Shown here piece by piece: positions 13,245 through 27,270 of a stretch of 52,667 nucleotides of DNA. The translations under genes were made by a program, and so were the position numbers. This DNA comes from Penium margaritaceum (Eukaryota; Streptophyta; Zygnematophyceae; Desmidiales; Peniaceae). Below the pieces are notes generated by a model, which worked only from the letters and a program-made list of their open reading frames with translations, did not search any database and was not told the origin of the DNA. The DNA lies in assembly GCA_023375785.1 (NCBI GenBank), contig SZWC01000086.1, forward strand, positions 80,073-132,739, read 5' to 3'. Every line of letters starts with the position of its first letter. The first letter of the stretch is position 1.

Positions 13245-16200
13245 GTGTGGCTAGCGTGCACAGTGACCAACCAAAGGATGCATATGTCACTGACTATGAC
13301 CGAGGAAGTACACTATGTGTGGTCAACATTGACAACTTATAACACGAGTCACAAATGGTCAGAGGGAGAGACAATGGTTTGGGAACCCTATGAATCGACT
13401 ATAAAGGACAAGGAAAATCAATACGTAGTGGCACGGTGTGGCTACTATGCACACTAAACAACCAAACCAGGCATATGTCACTGACCATGCCCAGATAGTT
13501 CAATATGGGTGGTCATCGTTGACCAACCATAACACGAGTCACAAACGGTCAGTGGAGGAAACAATGCTAGGGGAATATCAGTTCTCAGCTAGCAAGTACA
13601 ACGACCTTCAGTCAATAGTAGCACGGTGTGGCTACCATGCACAATGACCGAACAAAGTAGGCATATGTACTGCCTTTGACCAAAGAAATCCGCTGTGTGT
13701 GGTCAACATTGACAACTCATAAAACGAGTAACAAATTGTCGGAGGGAGAAACAAAGGTTTGGGAACACCGAGTCTCAAATAGAAAGCACAAGGAGCTTCA
13801 TTATGTTGTGGCACAATGTGGATCCCATGCACGATGACCAACCAAAGTAGGCATATGTCACTGACCATGACCAAATAATGGCACTAAGTGTTGTAAACTT
13901 TGACAACTCATATCACGAGTCACAAATGGTCAGGGTGGACTATAATGATTTGTGAATAATAGTTGTTGACTAGCAGGTACAAATACCTTCAACATTAAGT
14001 GGCACATTGTGGCTAAAATTCACAGTGACCAACCAAAGTATGCATATGTCACTGACCATGAACAAAGAATTTCACTTCGTGTGGTCAACATTTACAACTC
14101 ACAACACAAGTCACTGATAGTCAGAGGGGGGGACAATGGTTTGGGAATACTAGCTGTCAGCAAGAAAGCACAAAGACCTTCATTACGTAATGACAAGGCG
14201 TGGAAACCATGTACAATGACAAACCAAAGTAGGCATGTGTCACAAACCATGACCAAACGGATTTCACAGTGTGTGGTCAACGTTGAAAACTCATAACACG
14301 AGTCACAAATGGTCAGTGGGGGAGACCATGGGTTGGCAACACTATTTATCAACTAGCAAGTAGAAATAATTTCAACAAGTAGTGGAACGGTGTGGCTAAC
14401 GTGCACAGTGACCAACCAAAGGATGCATATGTCACTGACTATGACCGAAGACGTCCACTATGTGTGGTCAACGTTGACAACTCATAACACGAGTCAGAAA
14501 TGGTCAGAGGGAGAGACAATGATTTAGGAACACTGTGTATCAACTAGAAAGGACAAAGAACTTCAATACGCAGTGGCACGGTGTGGCTACTATGCACACC
14601 AAACAACCAAGCTAGGCATATGTCACTGACCATGACCAGATAATTTCAATATGGGTGGTCAACATTGACCAACCATACACGAGTCGCAAACGGTCAGGAA
14701 AGGAAACAATGCTATGGGAATATCAGTTATCAACTAGCCATTACAAGGACCTTCAGTCAGTAGTAGCACGGTGTGGCTACCATGCACAATGACCAACCAA
14801 AGTAGGCACATGTACTGCCTTTGACCAAAGAAATCCGCTCTGTGTGGTCAACGTTGACAACTCATAATACGAGTCACAAATGGTCAGAGGGAGAAACAAT
14901 GATTTGGGAACACCGAGTATCAAATAGCAAGCACAAGGAGCTTCAATACATTGTGGCACAGTGTAGATATCATGCACGATGACCACCCAAAGTAGGCATA
15001 TGTCACAGACCATGACCAAATAATGGCATTGAGTGTGGTAAACCTTGACAACTCTTAACACGAGTCACAAATAATCCAAGTGGAAGATAATGGTTTGTGA
15101 ATAACAGTCATCGACTAGCAAGTACAAATTCCTTCAATATGTAGTGGCACAATGTGGCTACAGTGCACAGTGACCAACCAAAGTATGCATATGTCACTGA
15201 CCATGAACGAAGAATTTCACTTCATGTGGTCAACATTTACAACTCACACCACGTGTCACATAAAGTCAGAGGGGGCTAACAATGGTTTGGGAACACTGGC
15301 TGTCATCAAGAAAGCACAAAGACCTTTGATACGTAATGACACATTGTGGTAACCATGTACAAAGACAAACCAAAGTAGGCATGTGCCACAACCCATGACC
15401 AAACAGATTTCACAGTGTGCGGTCAACATTGAAAACTCATAACACGGGTCACAAATGGTCAGTGGGGGAGACCATGGGTTGGGAAAACTAGTTATCAACT
15501 AGCAAGTAGAAAGATTTTCAACAAGTAGTGGCACGGTGTGGCTAGCGTGCACAGTGACCAATCAAAGGATGCATATGTCACTACCTATGACCAAAGAAGT
15601 CCACTATGTGTGGTCAGCATTGACAACTCACATCACGAGTCACAAATGGTCAGAGGGAGAGACAATGGGTAGGGAACCCTATGTATCAACTAGAAAGGAC
15701 TAAGAACTTCAATACACAGTGGCACGGTGTGGCTACTGTGCACACCAAACAACCAAACCAGGCATATGTCACTGACCATGACCAGATGATTTCAATATGG
15801 GTGGTCAACGTTGACCAAGCATAACACGAGTCACAAACGGTCAGGGGAGGAAACAATGCTATGGGAATATCAGTTCTCAACTAGCACGTACAACCACCTT
15901 CAGTCAGTAGTAGAAGGTGTGCCTACCATGCACGATGACCGACAAAAGTAGGCATATGTACTGCCTTTGACCAAAGAAATCCGCAGTGTGTGGTTAACGT
16001 TGACAGCTCATAATACGAGTCACAAATGGTCAGAGGGGGAAACAATGGTTTGGGAACACCGAGTATTAAATAGCAAGTACAAGAAGCTTCAATACGTTGT
16101 GGCACAGTGTAGATACCATGCATGGTGACCAACAAAATTATGCATATGTCACTGACCATGATTAAATAATGGCACTAAGTGTGGTAAACCTTGACAACTC

Positions 16201-17818
16201 ATAACATAAGTCACAAATGGTCAGTGTGGAAGATGATGGTTTGTGAATACTAGTTATCGACTAGAAAGTACAAATACCTTCAATATGCATTGGCACAGTG
16301 TGGCTACAATGCACAGTGACCAACCAAAGTATGCATATGTCACTGACCATGAATAAAGAATTTCACTTCATGTGGTCAACATGTAGAACCCACAACACAG
16401 GTCACAGATAGTCGGAGGGGGCTAGCAATCGTTTGGAAACACTAGTTGTCAACAAGAAAGCACAAAGACCTTCGATACGTAAGTACACAGCGTGGTACCC
16501 ATGTACAGTGACAAACCAAAGTAGGCATGTGTCACAAACCATGACCAAACAAGTTTCACAGTGTGTGGTCAACGTTGAAAACTCATAACATGAGTCACAT
16601 AACGGTCAGTGGGGCAAACCATGGATTGGGAACACTAGTTATCAACTAGCAAGTCGAAATCTTTTCAACAAGAAGTGGCATGGTGTGGCTAGCGTGCACA
16701 ATGAACAACCAAAGGATGCATATGTCACTGACTATGAACGAAGAATTTCACTCTGTGTGGTCAACATTGACAACACATAACACGAGTCACAAATGGTCAG
16801 AGGGAGGGACAATGCTTTGGGAATCCTATGTATTGACTAGAAAGGACAAAGAACTTCAATACGTACTGGCACGGTGTGGCTAATATGCACACCAAACAAT
16901 CCAACTAGGCATATATCACTGACCATGACCAGGGAATTTCAATATGGGTGGTCAACGTTTACCAACCATAACACGAGGCAAAAACGGTCAGGGGAGGAAA
17001 CAATGCTATGGGAATATCAGTTGTCAATGAGAAAGTACAACGATCCTTAGTCAGTAGTAGCATCCATGCAAAATGACAGACCAAAGTAGGCATATGTACT
17101 GCCATTGAGCAAACAAACCCGCTATGTGTGGTCAACATTGACAACTCATAATACGAGTCACAAATGGTCAGATGGGAAAACAATGCTTTGGGAACACCAA
17201 GTATCAAATAGCAAGCACAACGAGCTTCAATACGTTGTGGCACGGTGTGGATACCATGCACGATGACCAACCAAAGTAGGCATATGTCACTGACCATAGC
17301 CAAATAATGGCACTAAGTGTGGTAAACCTTGACAGCTCATAACTCGAGTTAAAAATGGTCAAGGTGGAAGATAATGATTTATGAATACTGGTTATTGACT
17401 TGCAAGTACAAATACCTTCAATATGTAGTGGCATAGTGTGGCTACAATACGAAGACACCAGCCAAAGTATGCATATGTCACTGACCATGAACAAAGAATT
17501 TCACTTCATGCGGTCAACATTTACAACTCACAACACGATTCACTGATAGTCAGAGGGGGTAACAACGATATGGGAACACTAGCTCTCAAAAAGAAAGCAC
17601 AAAGACCTTCCATACGTAACGACACGACATGGTAACAATGAAGACAGACTAACCAAAATAGGCATGTGTCACAAACCATGACCAAACGGATTTCACAGTG
17701 CGTGGTCAACGTTGAAAACTCATACCACAAGTCACAAATGGTCATTGGGGGAGACCATGGGTTGGGAACACTAGTTATCAACTAGGAAGTAGAAATATTT
17801 TTAACAAGTAGTGGCACA

Positions 17819-18964
17819 GTGTGGCTAGCGTGCACAATGACCAACCATAGGATGCATATGTCACTGACTATGACCAAAGAAGTCCACTATGTGTGGTCAA
17901 CATTGACAACTCATAACACGAGTCACAAATGGTCAAAGGGAGAGAGAATGGTTTGGGAACCCTATGTATCAACTAGAAAGGACAAAGAACTTCAATACAT
18001 AGTGGCACGGTGTGGCTACCATGCACACCAAACAACCAAACTAGGCATATGTCACTGACCATGACGAGAGAACGTCAATATGGGTGGTCACTGTTGACCA
18101 ACCATAACACGAGTCACAAACGATCAGGGGAGGAAACAATGCTATATGAATACCAGTTCTCAACTAGCAAGTATAGTAACCTTCAGTCAGTAGTAGCACA
18201 GTGTGGCTACCATGCACAATGACCGACCAAAGTAGGCATATGTACTGCCTTTGAGCAAAGAAATCCGCTGTGTGTGGTCAACGTTGACAACTCATAATAC
18301 GAGTCACAAATGATCAGAGGGGGTAACAATGGTTTGGGAACACCGAGTATCAAACAGCAAGCACAAGGAGCTTCAATACGTTGTGGCACAGTGTAGATAC
18401 CATGCACCATGACCAACCAAAGTAGGCATATGTTACTGAGAATGACCAAATAATGGCACTAAGTGTTGTCAACCTAAACAACGCATAACACGAGTCACAA
18501 ATGGCCTGGGTGGAAGATAATGGTTTGTGAATACTAGTTATCGTCTAGCAAGTACAAATACCTTCAATACGTAGTGGCACAGTGTGGCTACAATGCACAG
18601 TGACCAACCAAAGTATGCATATGTCACTGACCATGAACAAATAATTTCACTTCATGTGGTCAACATTTACAACTCACAACATGAGTCACTGATAGTCATC
18701 GGGGGTAACAATGTAGTGGGAACACTAGCTGTGAACAAGAATGCACGAAGACCTTCGAGACGTAATGACGCGGCGTGGTAACCATGTACAGTAACAAACC
18801 AAAGTAGGCATGTGTCACAATTCATGACCAAACGGATTTCACAGTGTGTGGTCAACGTTGAAAACTCATAACGCGAGTCACAAATGGTCAGTGGGGGAAA
18901 TCATGGGTTGGGAACACTAGTTTTCTAGAAGAAAGTAGAAAGATTTTCAACAAGAAGTGGCACG
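17819..18964 (+). repeat. Reference example of the six-monomer HOR (E-F-A-B-C-D)
   Basis: Monomers aligned on the GTGTGG motif begin at 17819 (E), 18010 (F), 18201 (A), 18391 (B), 18582 (C) and 18773 (D), and the next E is at 18965. The steps are 190-192 bp and the total is 1146 bp. Diagnostic words after GTGTGG are: E gctagcgtgcac, F gctaNNatgcacaccaaac, A gctaccatgcacaatgaccg, B gataccatgcacgatgacc, C gctacaatgcacag, D gtaaccatgtacag. All types share GCATATG or GCATGTG about 30 bp in, a GTGGTCAA box near the middle and a GAGTCACAAATGGTCA-like segment after it. Confidence 0.92.
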
Positions 18965-19536
18965 GTGTGGCTAGCGTGCACGGTGACCAACCAAATGATA
19001 CATATGTCACTGACTATGACCGAAGAAGTCCACTATGTGTGGTCAACATTGACAACTCATAACAAGAGTCACAAATGGTCAGAGGGAGAGACATGGAATT
19101 GGGAACCCTATGTATCATCTAGAAAGGACAAAGAACTTCAATACATCGTGGCATGGTTTGGCTATTATGCACACCAAACAACCAAACTAGGCATATGTCA
19201 CTGACCATGACCACATAATTTCAATATGGGTGGTCAACGTTGACCAACCATAATACGAGTCACAAACAGTCAGGGGAGGAAACAATGCTATGGGAATAGA
19301 AGTTCTTAACTAGCAAGTACAACGACCTTCGGTCAGTAGTAGCACGGTGTGGCTACCATGCACAATGACAGACCAAAGCAGGCATATGTACTGCCTTTGA
19401 CCAAAGAAATATGCTGTGTGTGGTCAGCATTGACAAGTCATAAAACGAGTAACAAATGGTCAGAGGGGGAAACAATGGTTTGGGAACACTGAGTATCAAA
19501 TAGCAAGCACAAGGAGCTTAAATACGTTGTGGCACA

Positions 19537-19728
19537 ATGTGGATACCATGCACGACGACCAACAAAAGTAGGCATATGTCACTGACCATGAACAAAGAAT
19601 TTCACTTCATGTGGTCAACATTTTCAACTCACAACACGGGTCACAGATAGTCAGAGGGGGCTAACAATGGGTTGCAAACTCAAGCTGTCAACAAGAGAGC
19701 AAAATGACCTTGGATACCTAATGACACA
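19537..19728 (+). repeat. B/C hybrid monomer giving a five-monomer HOR
   Basis: The monomer starts as type B (gataccatgcacgac) and from about 19576-19592 continues as type C (accatgaacaaagaatttc). Length stays at 192 bp. The following monomer is D at 19729. The E-to-E distance across this point is about 956 bp instead of 1146, so exactly one monomer is lost. The switch lies inside a tract common to B and C (catatgtcactgaccatga), which points to in-register unequal exchange. Confidence 0.85.
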
Positions 19729-22700
19729 GCGTGGTAACCATGTACAGTGACAAACCAAAGTAGGCATGTGTCACAATGCATGACCAAACGGATTTCACAG
19801 TGTGTGGTCAACATTGAGAACTCATAACACGAGTCACACATGGTCAGGGGGGGTGGGAACCATGGGTTGGGAACACTAGTTATCAAATAGCAAGTCAAAA
19901 CATTTTCAACAAGTAGTGGCATGGTGTGGCCAGCGTGCACAGTGACCAACCAAAGGATGCATATGTCACTGACTATGAACGAAGAAGTCCACTATGTGTG
20001 GTCAACATTGACTACTCATATCACGAGTCGCAAATGGTCAGAGGGAGAGACAATGGTTTGGGAACCCTATGCATCGACTAGAAAAGACAAAGAACTTCAA
20101 CAGTAGTAGCACAGTGTGGCTAATTTGTACACCAAATAACCAAACTAGGCATTCGTCACTGACCATGACCAGGGACTTTCAATATGGGTGGTCAACGTTG
20201 ACCAACCATAACACGAGACAAAAATGGTCAGGGGATGAAACAATGCTATGGGAATATCAGTTCTCAACGAGAAAGTACAACAACCTACAGTCAGTAGTAG
20301 CACGGCGGGGCAACCATGCACAATGACCAACCAACTTAGGCATATGTACTGCCTTTGAGCAAAGAAACCCGCTTTGTGTGGTCATCATTGACAACTCATA
20401 ACACGAGTCACAAATGATCAGAGGGGAAAATAATGGTTTGGGAACACCAAGTATGAAATAGCAAGCACAAGGAGCTTCAATACGTTGTGATACGGTGTGC
20501 ATACCATGTACGATGACCGACCAAAGTAGGCATATGTCACTGACCATAACAAAATAATGGCACTAAGTGTGGTAAACCCTGACAACTCACAAAACGAGTC
20601 ACAAGTGGTCAGGGTGGAAGATAATGGTTTGTGAATACTAGTTGTTGACTAGCAAGTACAAATACCTTCAGTATGTAGTGGCACAGTGTGGCTACAATGC
20701 ACTGTGACCACCCAAAGTATGCATATGTGACTGACCATGAACAAAGAATTTCACTTCATATGGTCAATATTTACAACTCAAAACACGGGTCACAGATAAT
20801 CAGAGGGGTCTAACAATGGTTTGGGAACATTGGCTGTCAACACGAAGGCACAAAGACCTTCGATATGTAATGACACAGCGTGGTAGCCACGTATAGTCAC
20901 AAACCAAGGTAGGCTTTACAAACCATACCACACGGATTTCAGAGTGTGTGGTGAACGTTGAAAACTCATCACACGAGTCACAACTGGTCAGTGAGGGAGA
21001 CCATGGGTTGGGAACACTAGTTATCAACTAGCAAGTAGAAAGATTTTCAACAAGTGGTGGCACGGTGTGGCTAGCGTGCACAGTGACCAACCAAAGGAAG
21101 CATATGTCACTGACTATGACCGAAGAAGTCCATTATGTGTAGTCAACGTTGACAACTCATAACACGAGTCACAAATGGTCAGAGGGAGATACAATGGGTT
21201 GGGAACCCTATGCATCGACAAGAAAGGACAAGGAACTTCAATACGTAGTGGCACGGTGTGGCTAATATGCACACCAAACAACCAAACAAGGCATATGTCA
21301 CTGGCCATGACGAGAGAATTTCACTACGGGTGGTCAACGTTGATCAACCATAACATGAGTCAAAAACGGTCAGGGGAGGAAACAATGCCATGGGAAAAAC
21401 AGTTCTCAACTAGCAAGTAAAACGACGTTCAGTCAGTCATAGCACGGTGTGGCTACCATGCACAATGAACGACCAAAGCAGGCATATGTACTGCCTTTGA
21501 CCAAAGAAATCTGCTTCGTGTGGTCAACGTCGACAACTCATAATACGAGTCACAAATGCTCAGAGGGGGAAACAACGGTTTGTGAACACCAAGCATCAAA
21601 AAGCAAGCACAAGGAGCTTCAATACGTTGTGGCACGGTGTGGATACCATGCGCGATGACCAACCAAAGTAGGCATATGTCACTGACCATGACCAAATAAT
21701 GGCACTAAGTGTGGTAAACCTTGACAACTCATAACACGTGTCACAAATGGTCAGGGTAGAAGATAATGGTTTGTGAATAATAGTTATCGACTAGCAAGTA
21801 CAAATACCTTCAATATGTAGTGGCACAGTGTGGCTACAATGCACAGTGACCAACCAAAGTATGCATATGTCACAGACCATGAACAAAGAATTTCGCTTCA
21901 TGTGGTCAATGTTTACAACTCACAGCACGGGTCACAGATAGTCAGAGGGGGGCTAACAATGGTTTGGGAACACTAGCAGTCAACAACAAAGCATAAAGAC
22001 CTTCGATACGTAATGACACTGCGTAGTAACCATGTATAGTGACAATCCAAAGTAGGCATGTGTCACAACCCATGACCAAACGGATTTCACGGTGTTTGGT
22101 CAACGTTGAAAACTCATAACACAAGTCACAAACGGGCAGTGGGGGACCCATGGGCTGGGACCACTAGTTATCAACTAGCAAGTAGAGAGATTTTCAACAA
22201 GTAGTGGCACAGTGTGGCTAGCGTGCACAGTGACCAACCAAAGGACGTACAGGTCAATGACTATGACCGAAGAAGTCCACTATGTATGGTCAACATTTAC
22301 AACTCATAACACGAGTCACAAATGGTGATAGGGAGAGACAATGATTTGGGAACCCTATGTATCGATTAGAAAGGACAAGGAACTTCAATACGTAGTGGCA
22401 CGGTGTGGCTAATGTGCACACCAAACAACCAAACTAGGCATATGTCACTGACCATGACAAGAGAATTTCAATATGGGTGGTCAACGTTGACTAACCATAA
22501 CACGAGTCAAAAAAGGTCAGGGGAGGACACAATGCTATGGGAATATCGGTTCTCAACTAGCAAGTACAACGCACGTCAGTCAGTAGTAGCATGGTGTGGC
22601 TGCCGTGCACAGTGAACGACCAAAGTAGGCAAATTTACTCCCTTTGACCAAATAATGCTGCTGTGTGTGGTCAACATCGACAACTCATAATACGAGTCAC

Positions 22701-23765
22701 AAATGGTCACAGGGGGAAACAATGGTCTGGGAACAATCAGTATCAAAAAGCAAGCACAAGGAGCTTCAATACGTTGTAGCACGGTGTTGATACCAAGCAC
22801 GATGACCAACCAAAGTAGGCATTTGTCACTGACCATGACCAAATAATGGAACTAAGTATGGTAAACGTTGACAACTCATAACACGAGTCACGGATCGTCA
22901 GGATGGAAGATAATGGGTTGTGAATACTAGTTATTAACTAGCAAGTACAAAAACCTTCAATATGTAGTGGCACAGTGTGGCTACAATGAACTGTGACCAA
23001 CCAAAGTATGCATATGTGACTGACCATGAACAAAGAATTTCACTTCATGCGGTCAACATTTACAACTCACAACACGGGCCACAGATAGTCAGAGGGGGCT
23101 AGCAATGGTTTGGGAACACTGGCTGTCATCAAGAAAGCACAAAGACCTTCGATACGTAATGACACTGGGTAATAACCATGTATAGTGACAAACCAAAGTA
23201 GGCATGTGTCACAAACCATGACCAAAAGGATTTCACAGTGTGTGGTTAACGTCGAGAACTCATAACACGAGTCATAACTGGTCAGTGGGGGAAATTATGG
23301 GTTGGGAACACTAGTTATCAACTAGCAAGTAGAAAGATTCTCAACAAGTAGTGGCACGATGTCGCTAGCGTGCACAGTGACCAAACAAAGGATGCATATG
23401 TCACTGACTATGACCGAAGAAGTCCATTATGTGTGGTCAACATTGACAACTCATAACACGAGTCACAAATGGTCTTATGGAGAGACAATGGTTTGGGAAC
23501 CCTATTTGTCGACTAGAATGGACAAAGAACTTCAATACGTAGTGGCACGGTGTGGCTAATATGCACACCAAACAACCAAACTAGGCATGTGTCACTGACC
23601 ATGACGAGATAATTTCAATATGGGTGGTCAACGTTGACCAACCATAACACGAGTCAGAAACGGTCATGGGACGAGACAATGATATGGGAATATCGGTTCT
23701 CGACTAGCAGGTACAACGACCTTCAGTCAGAAGTAGCACGGTGTGGCTACCATGCACAATGACCG

Positions 23766-24145
23766 ACCAAAGTAGGCATATGTACTGCCTTTGACCAAAG
23801 AAATCCGCTGTGTGTGGTCAACGCTGACAACTCATAATACGAGTCACAAATGGTCAGAGGGGGAAACAATGGTTTGGGAGCATCGAGTATCAAATAGCAA
23901 GCACAACGAGCTTCAATACGTTGTGGCACAGTGTGGATACCATGCACGATGACCAACCAAAGTAGGCATATGTACTGCCTTTGACCAAAGAAATCCGCTG
24001 TGTGTGGTCAACGCTGACAACTCATAATACGAGTCACAAATGGTCAGAGGGGGAAACAATGGTTTGGGAGCATCGAGTATCAAATAGCAAGCACAACGAG
24101 CTTCAATACGTTGTGGCACAGTGTGGATACCATGCACGATGACCA
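23766..24145 (+). repeat. Perfect 190-bp tandem duplication at the A/B junction
   Basis: Positions 23766-23955 are repeated at 23956-24145 with an offset of 190 bp, and I see no mismatch. The copied segment runs from the 5' part of an A monomer to the 5' part of the next B monomer. The E-to-E spacing here rises to about 1337 bp. Perfect identity against the general several-percent divergence between HORs marks this as a very recent event, or possibly an assembly artefact. Confidence 0.88.
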
Positions 24146-26794
24146 ACCAAAGTAGGCATATGTCATTGACCATGACCAAATAATTGCACTATGTGTGGTA
24201 AACCTTGACAACTCATAACATGAGTCACTAATGGTCAGGGTGGAAGATAATGAGTTCTGAATACTGGTCATTGACTAGCAAGTACAAATACCTTCAATAT
24301 GTAGTGGCACAGTGTGGCTACAATGCACAGTGACCAACCAAAGTATGCATATGTCACTGACCATGAACAAAGAATTTCACTTCATGTGGTCAACATTTAC
24401 AGCTCCCAACACGAGTCACTGATAGTCAGAGAGTGTAATAATGGTTTGGGAACACTAGCTGTCAACAAAAAAGCACAAAAAACTTGATACGTAATGACAC
24501 GGCGTGGTAACCATGTACAGTGACAAGCCAAAGTAGGCATGTGTCAGAAACCATGACCAAACGGATTTCACAATGTGTGGTCAACGTTGAAAACTCATAA
24601 CACGAGTCACAAATGGTCAGCGGGGGAGATCATGGGTTGGGAAAACTATTCATCAACTAGCAAGTAGAAATATTTCCAGCAAGTAGTGGCACGGTGTGGC
24701 TGGCATATACAGTGACCAACCAAAGATGCATATGTCACTGACTATAACCGAAAAATTCCACTATGTGTGGTCAACATTGAAAACTCATAACACGAGTCAC
24801 AAATGGTCAGAGAGAGAGACAATGGGTTGGGAACCTGATGTATCAACTAGAAAGGACAAAGAGCTTCAATACACAGTGGCACGATGTGGCTAATGTGCAC
24901 ACCAAACAACCAAACTAGGCATATGTCGCTGACCATGACCCAATAAGTTCAACATGGGTGGTCAACGTTGACCAACCATAACACGAGTCACAAACGGTAA
25001 GGGGAGGAAACAATGCAACGGAAATATCAGTTATCAATGAGAAAGTACAACGACCTTCAGTCAGTAGTAGCACGGCGTGGCAACCATGCACAATGACCGA
25101 CCAAAATAGGCACATATACTGCCTTTGAGCAAGAAAACCCGCTGTGTGTGGTCAACATTGACAACTCATAATACAAGTCACAAATGGTCACAGGGGGAAA
25201 CAATTGTTGGGGAACAACAAGTATCAAGAAGCAAGCACAAGGAGCTTCAATTCGTTGTGGCACTGTGTGGATACCATGCACGATGACCAACTGAAGTAGG
25301 CAGTTGTCACTGACCATGACCAAATAATGGTACTAAGTGTGGTAAACATTGACAATTCATAACAAGATTCACAGATGGTCAGGATGGAAGATAACGGGTT
25401 GTGAATACTTGTTATTGACTAGCAAGTAAAAATACATTCAATATGTAGTGGCACAGTGTGGCTACAATGCACAGTGACCAACCAGAGTATGCATATGTGA
25501 CTGACCATGAACAAAGAATTTCATTTCATCTGGTCAACATTTACAGCTCACAACACGGGTCACAGATAGTCAGAGGGGGCTACCAATGGTTTGGGAACAA
25601 TGGCTGTCATCAAGAAAGCACAAAGACATTTGATACGTAATGACACGGTGTGGTAACCATGTACAGTAACAAACCAAAGTAGGCATGTGTCACAAACCAT
25701 GACCAAACGGATTTTCACACTATGTGGTCAACATTGAAAACTAATAACACGAGTCACAACTGGTCAGTGGGGGAAACCATGGGTTGGGAACACTAGTTAT
25801 CAGCTAGCAAGTATAAATGTTTTCAACAAGTAGTGGCACGGTGTCGCTAGCGTGCACAGTGACCAACCAAAAGGATGCATATGTCACTGACTATGACCGA
25901 AGAAGTCCATTATGTGTGGTCAACATTGACAACTCATAAAACGAGTCACAAATGGTCATAGGGAGAGACAATGGTTTGGGAACCCTGTGTATTGACTATA
26001 AAGGACAAGTAACTCAAATACGTAGTGGCACGGTGTGGCTAATATGCACACCAAATAATTAAATGAGGCATATGTCATTGACCATGACGAGAGAATTTCA
26101 ATATGGGTGGTCAACGTTGACCAACCATAACACAAGTCAAAAACAGTCAGTGGACAAAACAATGATATGGGAGTATCAGTTCTCAACTAGCAAGTACAAC
26201 GACCTTCAGTCAGTAGTAGCATGGTGTGGCTACCATGCACAATGAACGACCAAAGTAGGCATATGTATTGCCTTTGACCAAAGAAATCTGCTCTGTGTAG
26301 TCAACATTGACAACTTGTAATACAAGTCACAAATGGTCAGAGGGTGAAACAATGGTTTGGGAACATTAAGTATCCAAAACTAAGCACAAGGAGCTTCAAT
26401 ACGTTGTGGTACTGTGTGGATAGCATGCACGATGACAAACCAAAGTAGGCATATGTCACTGACCATTACGAAATAATGGCACTAAGTGTGGTTAATATTG
26501 ACAACTCATAACACGAGTCACAGATGGTCAGGGTGGAAGATAATGGTTTGTGAATACTAGTTATTGACTAGCAAGTACAAATACATTCAACATGTAGTGG
26601 CACAGTGTGGCTACAATGCACAATCACAGACCAAAGTATGCATATGTCACTAGCCATGAACAAATCATTTCACTTCAGATGGTCAGCGTTCACAGCTCAC
26701 AACACAAGCCACTGATAGTCAGGGGGGTAACAATGGTTTGGGAACACTAGCTATCAAGTAGAAAGCACAAAGACCTTCGATACGTAGTGACATG

Positions 26795-27270
26795 GCATGC
26801 TAACCACGTACAGTGACAAACCAAACTAGGCATATGTCACTAACCATGACCAAAGCATTTCAATAAGGGTGCTCAACGTTCGCAACCCATAACAAGAGTC
26901 ACAAATGGTCAGAGGGGGGGAACATGGTTTAAAAACACTATGTATCTTCTAGCAAGTACAAATGTTTTTTGTATGTTTTGGCACGGTGTGGCTACCATGC
27001 ACAACGACCTAGCAAGTAGGCATGCATCACTGCTTATGGCCAAAGAATTTTAGTGTGTGTGGTCAACGTTCATAACTCATAATACAAGTCATAAATGGGA
27101 AGAGGGAGAAACAGTGGTTTAGGAATACTCGGTATCGACTAGCAAGTACAAATACCTTCAATAAGTGGTGGCACGGTGTGGCTACCATGCACAATGACCA
27201 ACCAAAGTATGCTTGTGTCACTGAATATCACAAAAAGAGTTTCACTGCGTGTAGTCAACTTTCGATCTTA
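26795..27270 (+). repeat. Array-edge monomers, module 1
   Basis: After the last ordinary C monomer, the array ends with a D-like monomer (about 26795) and two divergent monomers (about 26985 and 27175). These carry private words such as tatcttctagcaag and ttttttgtatg and do not fit types A-F. The same private monomers in the same order close module 2 (51870-52340). Array edges usually decay independently, so the shared edge shows that the whole edge was amplified with the module. Confidence 0.8.

Larger units (their letters stand above)
12182..27270 (+). repeat. Satellite array block 2, plus orientation
   Basis: The satellite is back in plus orientation. E monomers lie at about 13245, 14391, 15536, 16683, 17819, 18965, 19921, 21063, 22212, 23359, 24696 and 25850. 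Most intervals are close to 1146 bp. Exceptions are 18965-19921 (about one monomer short, from a B/C hybrid) and 23359-24696 (one monomer long, from a B duplication). The block opens with a remnant A monomer and two hybrid monomers (12.7-13.2 kb) and closes with edge monomers. It has no gene content beyond chance open frames. Confidence 0.92.

Noticed and set aside
166..27270. Regular repeats as a CRISPR array
   Set aside because: The whole 191-bp unit is repeated with no unique spacers, and the context is eukaryotic.
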